NCBI GenBank assembly: GCA_026224995.1
Contig: JAMFRX010000690.1
Location: 1-7,337, forward strand
DNA: 7,337 bases
Direction of reading: 5' to 3'
From: Puia dinghuensis
GTDB lineage: Bacteria; Bacteroidota; Bacteroidia; Chitinophagales; Chitinophagaceae
Shown here: positions 4,636 through 7,337 of the stretch, piece by piece
Position numbering within the stretch: the first letter of the stretch is position 1
Layout: each line of letters begins with the position of its first letter
Position numbers and translations under genes: made by a program
Notes under the pieces: generated by a model
Seen by the model: only the letters and a program-made list of their open reading frames with translations
The model's database searches: none
Told to the model about the DNA's origin: nothing

Positions 4636-7200
4636 ATGGCAAACCGACCTAAGTCTAAGAAGAGCCAGAAGCCCGCTGCAGACAAGCTGAGAACGGAGAA
4701 AGAGTCCAAGGTGACTGCCCGGCAGCTTGTAAAAGACGAACGTACCCACAAGATCACCGGGGCCGTCTTTCTCCTGCTGGCCCTCTTTCTTCTTATCGCT
4801 TTCACCTCTTTCATCTTTACCTGGCAGGAAGACCAGGATAAGGTCTTGCACGGCGCTTCCATCCTGTTCTCCCGGAGCATCAAGACGGCGAACCTCCTGG
4901 GAAATCTGGGAGCGCTCGTGTCATATGAATTTTTCTTCAATGGGTTCGGACTCGCCTCATACCTCTTCTGCTCCTTCTTTTTCATCGTGGGCGTCAACCT
5001 CCTTTTTGCGAAAAAAGTCTTTTCCATCTCCCGTAACCTCCGTTACGTGCTCACCGGGCTGCTGTACTTCTCCGTGGCCCTCGCCTTTATTACCCATGGC
5101 AGCCTCTTTGCCTGGGGTGGGGCCGTGGGGACCATGGTAGGCGACTGGCTTACACATATCCTGGGGTGGATCGGTACTGCCGCGCTGCTCCTGGTGGCTG
5201 GTCTGGCCTGGTTCATCTGGCGCTTCAACCCCAGCTTCAAAGTGCCTTCTCTGCCAGTGAAGGACAAAGCCATTGTCCCCGAACCGGTAGAGGTGCCGAA
5301 AGAAGAGGAAGAAGAAGAGCCGGTGCAAAAGGGAAAAGGCAAAAAAGGCGCAAAGCTCTTCGTCGACGAGTCATTTAGCAATAAGGGCAATATTCTTAAG
5401 GAAGACCATGGTGTGGTGGCTCTCGCGCCGCAGCCTGTCCAGGAAGAGGCCCCCATCGAATTCACCATTACCGAGCGCGAACAAATAGAAGACGAACCAC
5501 CCTTCCACCTCGTCGAACCCGTGCCCATAGCCGTAGCCGAGCTGGATGACGACCTCGACGAAGAACCCGGCGAAGAGCCGCCCCCGCCCCTGGTCATCCC
5601 CCCCATTCCCAAGCCCGGGCCAGACTTGCAGTTGGAGATCAAATCCCACGCCGTAGCAGAAGTGCAGGTCGAAGAGCCGCTCATCACCGAAAACATGCCG
5701 GACTATGAGCCTACCCTCGACCTTCGCGATTACAAATATCCCGGTCTCGACCTCCTCGAAGCCCACGGCAGCGAAAAGATCGTCCAGGATCCCGGTGAGC
5801 TGGAAGCCAACAAGAACCAGATCATCAACACGCTCAAGAACTACGATATCTCCATCTCGAAGATCAGCGCTACCGTAGGGCCTACCGTCACGCTGTACGA
5901 GATCGTCCCGGCCGCAGGCGTCCGCATCTCCCGCATCAAGAACCTCGAAGACGACATCGCCCTCAGCCTCGCCGCTCTCGGCATCCGCATCATCGCACCC
6001 ATCCCCGGCAAAGGGACCATCGGCATCGAAGTGCCAAACGTCAAGAAAACGGTCGTGAGCATGCGCACCCTCCTGTCTTCGGAGAAATTCCAGCATAGTA
6101 ACTTCGCCCTCCCCATCGCTATCGGGAAGAAGATCGACAACGAGAACTTCATCGTCGACCTCGCCGCCATGCCCCACCTCTTGATGGCCGGGGCCACCGG
6201 TCAGGGTAAATCAGTGGGGCTGAATGCCATTCTGGTCTCCCTGCTCTATAAAAAGCACCCCTCACAGCTGAAGCTCGTACTTGTCGACCCCAAAAAGGTG
6301 GAGCTTAGTATCTACCGGATCATCGAAAAGCATTTCCTGGCCAAGCTTCCCGGCGAAGAAGAATCCATCATCACCGACACCAAAAAGGTCGTCCATACCT
6401 TGAATGCCCTCTGCATCGAGATGGACACCCGGTACGATAGGTTAAAGGAAGCCAATGCCCGAAACATCAAGGAATACAACGAAAAATTCGTCAAACGACG
6501 GCTGAATCCGCAAAAAGGTCACGAATTCCTGCCTTTCATCGTCCTCGTAATAGACGAGTTCGCCGACCTCATCATGACCGCCGGTAAGGAAGTGGAAATG
6601 CCCATTGCCCGCCTCGCCCAGTTGGCGCGCGCCGTAGGCATCCACCTCATCATCGCCACCCAGCGCCCCTCCGTCAATATCATCACCGGCACCATCAAAG
6701 CGAACTTTCCCGCCCGGATAGCCTTCAAAGTCTCTTCCAAGATCGACTCCCGGACCATCCTGGATGCCGGGGGCGCCGAGCAGCTGATCGGGAAAGGGGA
6801 TATGCTGATCTCCTACAACGGGGAGATCACCCGTTTGCAATGTGCGTTCGTCGACACCCCGGAAGTGGAAGAGATTACGGATTTTATCGGCAAGCAGCGG
6901 GGCTATCCGCAGGCATTCATGCTGCCTGAGTACACTGGCGACGAGAAGGAAATGGAGGGGAAAGACTTCGATCCGGCCGATCGGGACCCCTTGTTCGGGG
7001 ATGCGGCCCGGCTGATCGTACAGAACCAGGTCGGTTCTACCTCGCTGATCCAACGCAGGATGAAACTGGGGTATAACCGCGCAGGCCGCCTGATGGACCA
7101 ACTGGAAGCGGCGGGGGTAGTCGGTCCCGGTCAGGGCAGTAAGCCGAGGGATGTACTGGTGAAAACGGAACTGGAGCTCGAGCAATACCTGGGGGGATAA
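4636..7200 (+). CDS. ftsK: DNA translocase FtsK
   Basis: This 854-residue protein is predicted to be the septum-anchored, ATP-driven double-stranded DNA pump that clears and sorts chromosome termini at division. A basic N-terminus (MANRPKSKKSQK) precedes about four membrane segments between roughly 40 and 195. A flexible linker at 200-360 is acidic and proline-rich, with runs such as EEEEEE and PPPP. The motor alpha domain covers about 385-500. The RecA-like beta domain has Walker A GATGQGKS at 519-526 (K525), LVLVDPKKVEL at 547-557, Walker B IVLVIDE at 635-641 and the sensor-like IIATQRPS at 672-679. The C-terminal winged-helix gamma domain, about 795-845, contains SLIQRRMKLGYNRAGRLMDQLE and would read chromosome polarity sequences and contact XerD. 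The frame stays open up to 4432, but that would overlap the kinase gene by 143 bp and add 68 unrelated residues. The ATG at 4636 gives the usual family N-terminus. The linker is short compared with E. coli FtsK, as in many non-enteric homologues. Confidence 0.95.
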   Translation: MANRPKSKKSQKPAADKLRTEKESKVTARQLVKDERTHKITGAVFLLLALFLLIAFTSFIFTWQEDQDKVLHGASILFSRSIKTANLLGNLGALVSYEFFFNGFGLASYLFCSFFFIVGVNLLFAKKVFSISRNLRYVLTGLLYFSVALAFITHGSLFAWGGAVGTMVGDWLTHILGWIGTAALLLVAGLAWFIWRFNPSFKVPSLPVKDKAIVPEPVEVPKEEEEEEPVQKGKGKKGAKLFVDESFSNKGNILKEDHGVVALAPQPVQEEAPIEFTITEREQIEDEPPFHLVEPVPIAVAELDDDLDEEPGEEPPPPLVIPPIPKPGPDLQLEIKSHAVAEVQVEEPLITENMPDYEPTLDLRDYKYPGLDLLEAHGSEKIVQDPGELEANKNQIINTLKNYDISISKISATVGPTVTLYEIVPAAGVRISRIKNLEDDIALSLAALGIRIIAPIPGKGTIGIEVPNVKKTVVSMRTLLSSEKFQHSNFALPIAIGKKIDNENFIVDLAAMPHLLMAGATGQGKSVGLNAILVSLLYKKHPSQLKLVLVDPKKVELSIYRIIEKHFLAKLPGEEESIITDTKKVVHTLNALCIEMDTRYDRLKEANARNIKEYNEKFVKRRLNPQKGHEFLPFIVLVIDEFADLIMTAGKEVEMPIARLAQLARAVGIHLIIATQRPSVNIITGTIKANFPARIAFKVSSKIDSRTILDAGGAEQLIGKGDMLISYNGEITRLQCAFVDTPEVEEITDFIGKQRGYPQAFMLPEYTGDEKEMEGKDFDPADRDPLFGDAARLIVQNQVGSTSLIQRRMKLGYNRAGRLMDQLEAAGVVGPGQGSKPRDVLVKTELELEQYLGG

Positions 7201-7203
7201 TAT

Positions 7204-7237
7204 TTTGTCGAACCCTCTGTCTTTTCTGATATATTTG
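7204..7237 (+). promoter_or_regulatory. Candidate Bacteroidota-type promoter for the gene after ftsK
   Basis: TTTG at 7204-7207 and TATATTTG at 7230-7237 match the -33 and -7 elements of the Bacteroidota primary sigma factor, separated by 22 bases, which is within the range reported for this promoter type as I recall it. The -7 box ends 14 bases before the GTG at 7252, predicting a very short leader. The downstream gene can therefore be expressed independently of ftsK. Confidence 0.6.
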
Positions 7238-7251
7238 CGCAAACAAAAAAC

Positions 7252-7337
7252 GTGAAAAAGAAGTCAATCATCGTCAGTGTGTTATTAGGTGGATGGTTCC
7301 TGGTGGCTCAGGCACAGAATAACAGCCTCGGGAAAAG
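7252..7337 (+). CDS. Secreted protein, probably LolA-like outer-membrane lipoprotein carrier (N-terminal part)
   Basis: From the GTG at 7252 the frame is open to the window end, giving 28 residues: a KKK basic start, a hydrophobic core (IIVSVLLGGWFLV) and a cleavage-like AQAQ at about 19-22, followed by NNSLGKS. This is a typical Sec signal peptide without a lipobox cysteine, so the mature protein should be periplasmic. In Bacteroidota the gene after ftsK is commonly a LolA-like protein that ferries lipoproteins between membranes, and the start of the mature region is compatible with that. The identification rests mainly on gene order, since the diagnostic domain is outside the window. No ATG start in this frame is available before the signal peptide. 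It lies 51 bases past the ftsK stop, with its own promoter-like elements in that gap. Confidence 0.55.
   Translation, partial: MKKKSIIVSVLLGGWFLVAQAQNNSLGK

Noticed and set aside
5371..6177. A 268-residue open frame on the minus strand inside ftsK.
   Set aside because: It lies entirely antisense to the alpha-domain and linker region of a clear FtsK, has low-complexity Asp/Gly-rich composition, and shows no recognisable motif. It is a by-product of GC-rich codon use.
6442..7242. A 266-residue open frame on the minus strand over the FtsK motor and gamma domains.
   Set aside because: The plus strand here encodes Walker A and B-containing FtsK sequence to its stop. The antisense translation has no family features.
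1..7337. A defence system, mobile element or other undescribed multi-gene system.
   Set aside because: All substantial genes belong to recognised families, with no transposase, integrase, toxin-antitoxin, nuclease or direct-repeat array visible. The regulatory region at 357-558 is the only part that known features do not explain.

Overview
The window looks like a chromosomal segment from a moderately GC-rich member of the Bacteroidota, most likely Chitinophagaceae (inference). Supporting signs are -7 promoter boxes of the TAnnTTTG type before several genes, little sign of Shine-Dalgarno sequences, the phylum-typical FtsK Walker A (GATGQGKS), a 7TM-type HisKA_3 sensor kinase, and an FtsK gene followed by a small secreted protein in the position where this phylum often carries a LolA-like protein. 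It reads mainly as core genome. No transposase, phage gene, tRNA, rRNA or CRISPR array was seen.

Layout from left to right. (1) Positions 1-356, minus strand: the N-terminal 118 residues of an ECF sigma factor, cut by the window edge. (2) Positions 357-558: a 202-bp divergent intergenic region rich in inverted repeats, including a bipartite 49-bp repeat centred on a candidate -7 box of the sigma gene and an 18-bp operator-like repeat just before gcdH. (3) Positions 559-2693, plus strand: a tight run of glutaryl-CoA dehydrogenase (gcdH), shikimate kinase (aroK, 4-bp ATGA overlap with gcdH) and a small DUF423 membrane protein. (4) Positions 2697-4574, minus strand: a GTG-initiated membrane sensor histidine kinase, convergent with the DUF423 gene (3 bases between stops). 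(5) Positions 4636-7200, plus strand: the DNA translocase FtsK, divergent from the kinase across 61 bp. (6) Positions 7252-7337, plus strand: the start of a GTG-initiated secreted protein, probably LolA-like, with its own promoter.

The genes do not form one pathway. GcdH belongs to lysine/tryptophan catabolism, AroK to chorismate and aromatic amino-acid biosynthesis, FtsK to chromosome segregation at division, and the last gene probably to envelope lipoprotein transport. The sigma factor and kinase are regulators whose partners (anti-sigma factor, NarL/LuxR-type response regulator) are not in the window. I found no convincing previously undescribed system. The places most worth a second look are the intergenic inverted repeats, the very short distance between the ftsK -7 box and its start codon, and the translational coupling of gcdH to aroK.
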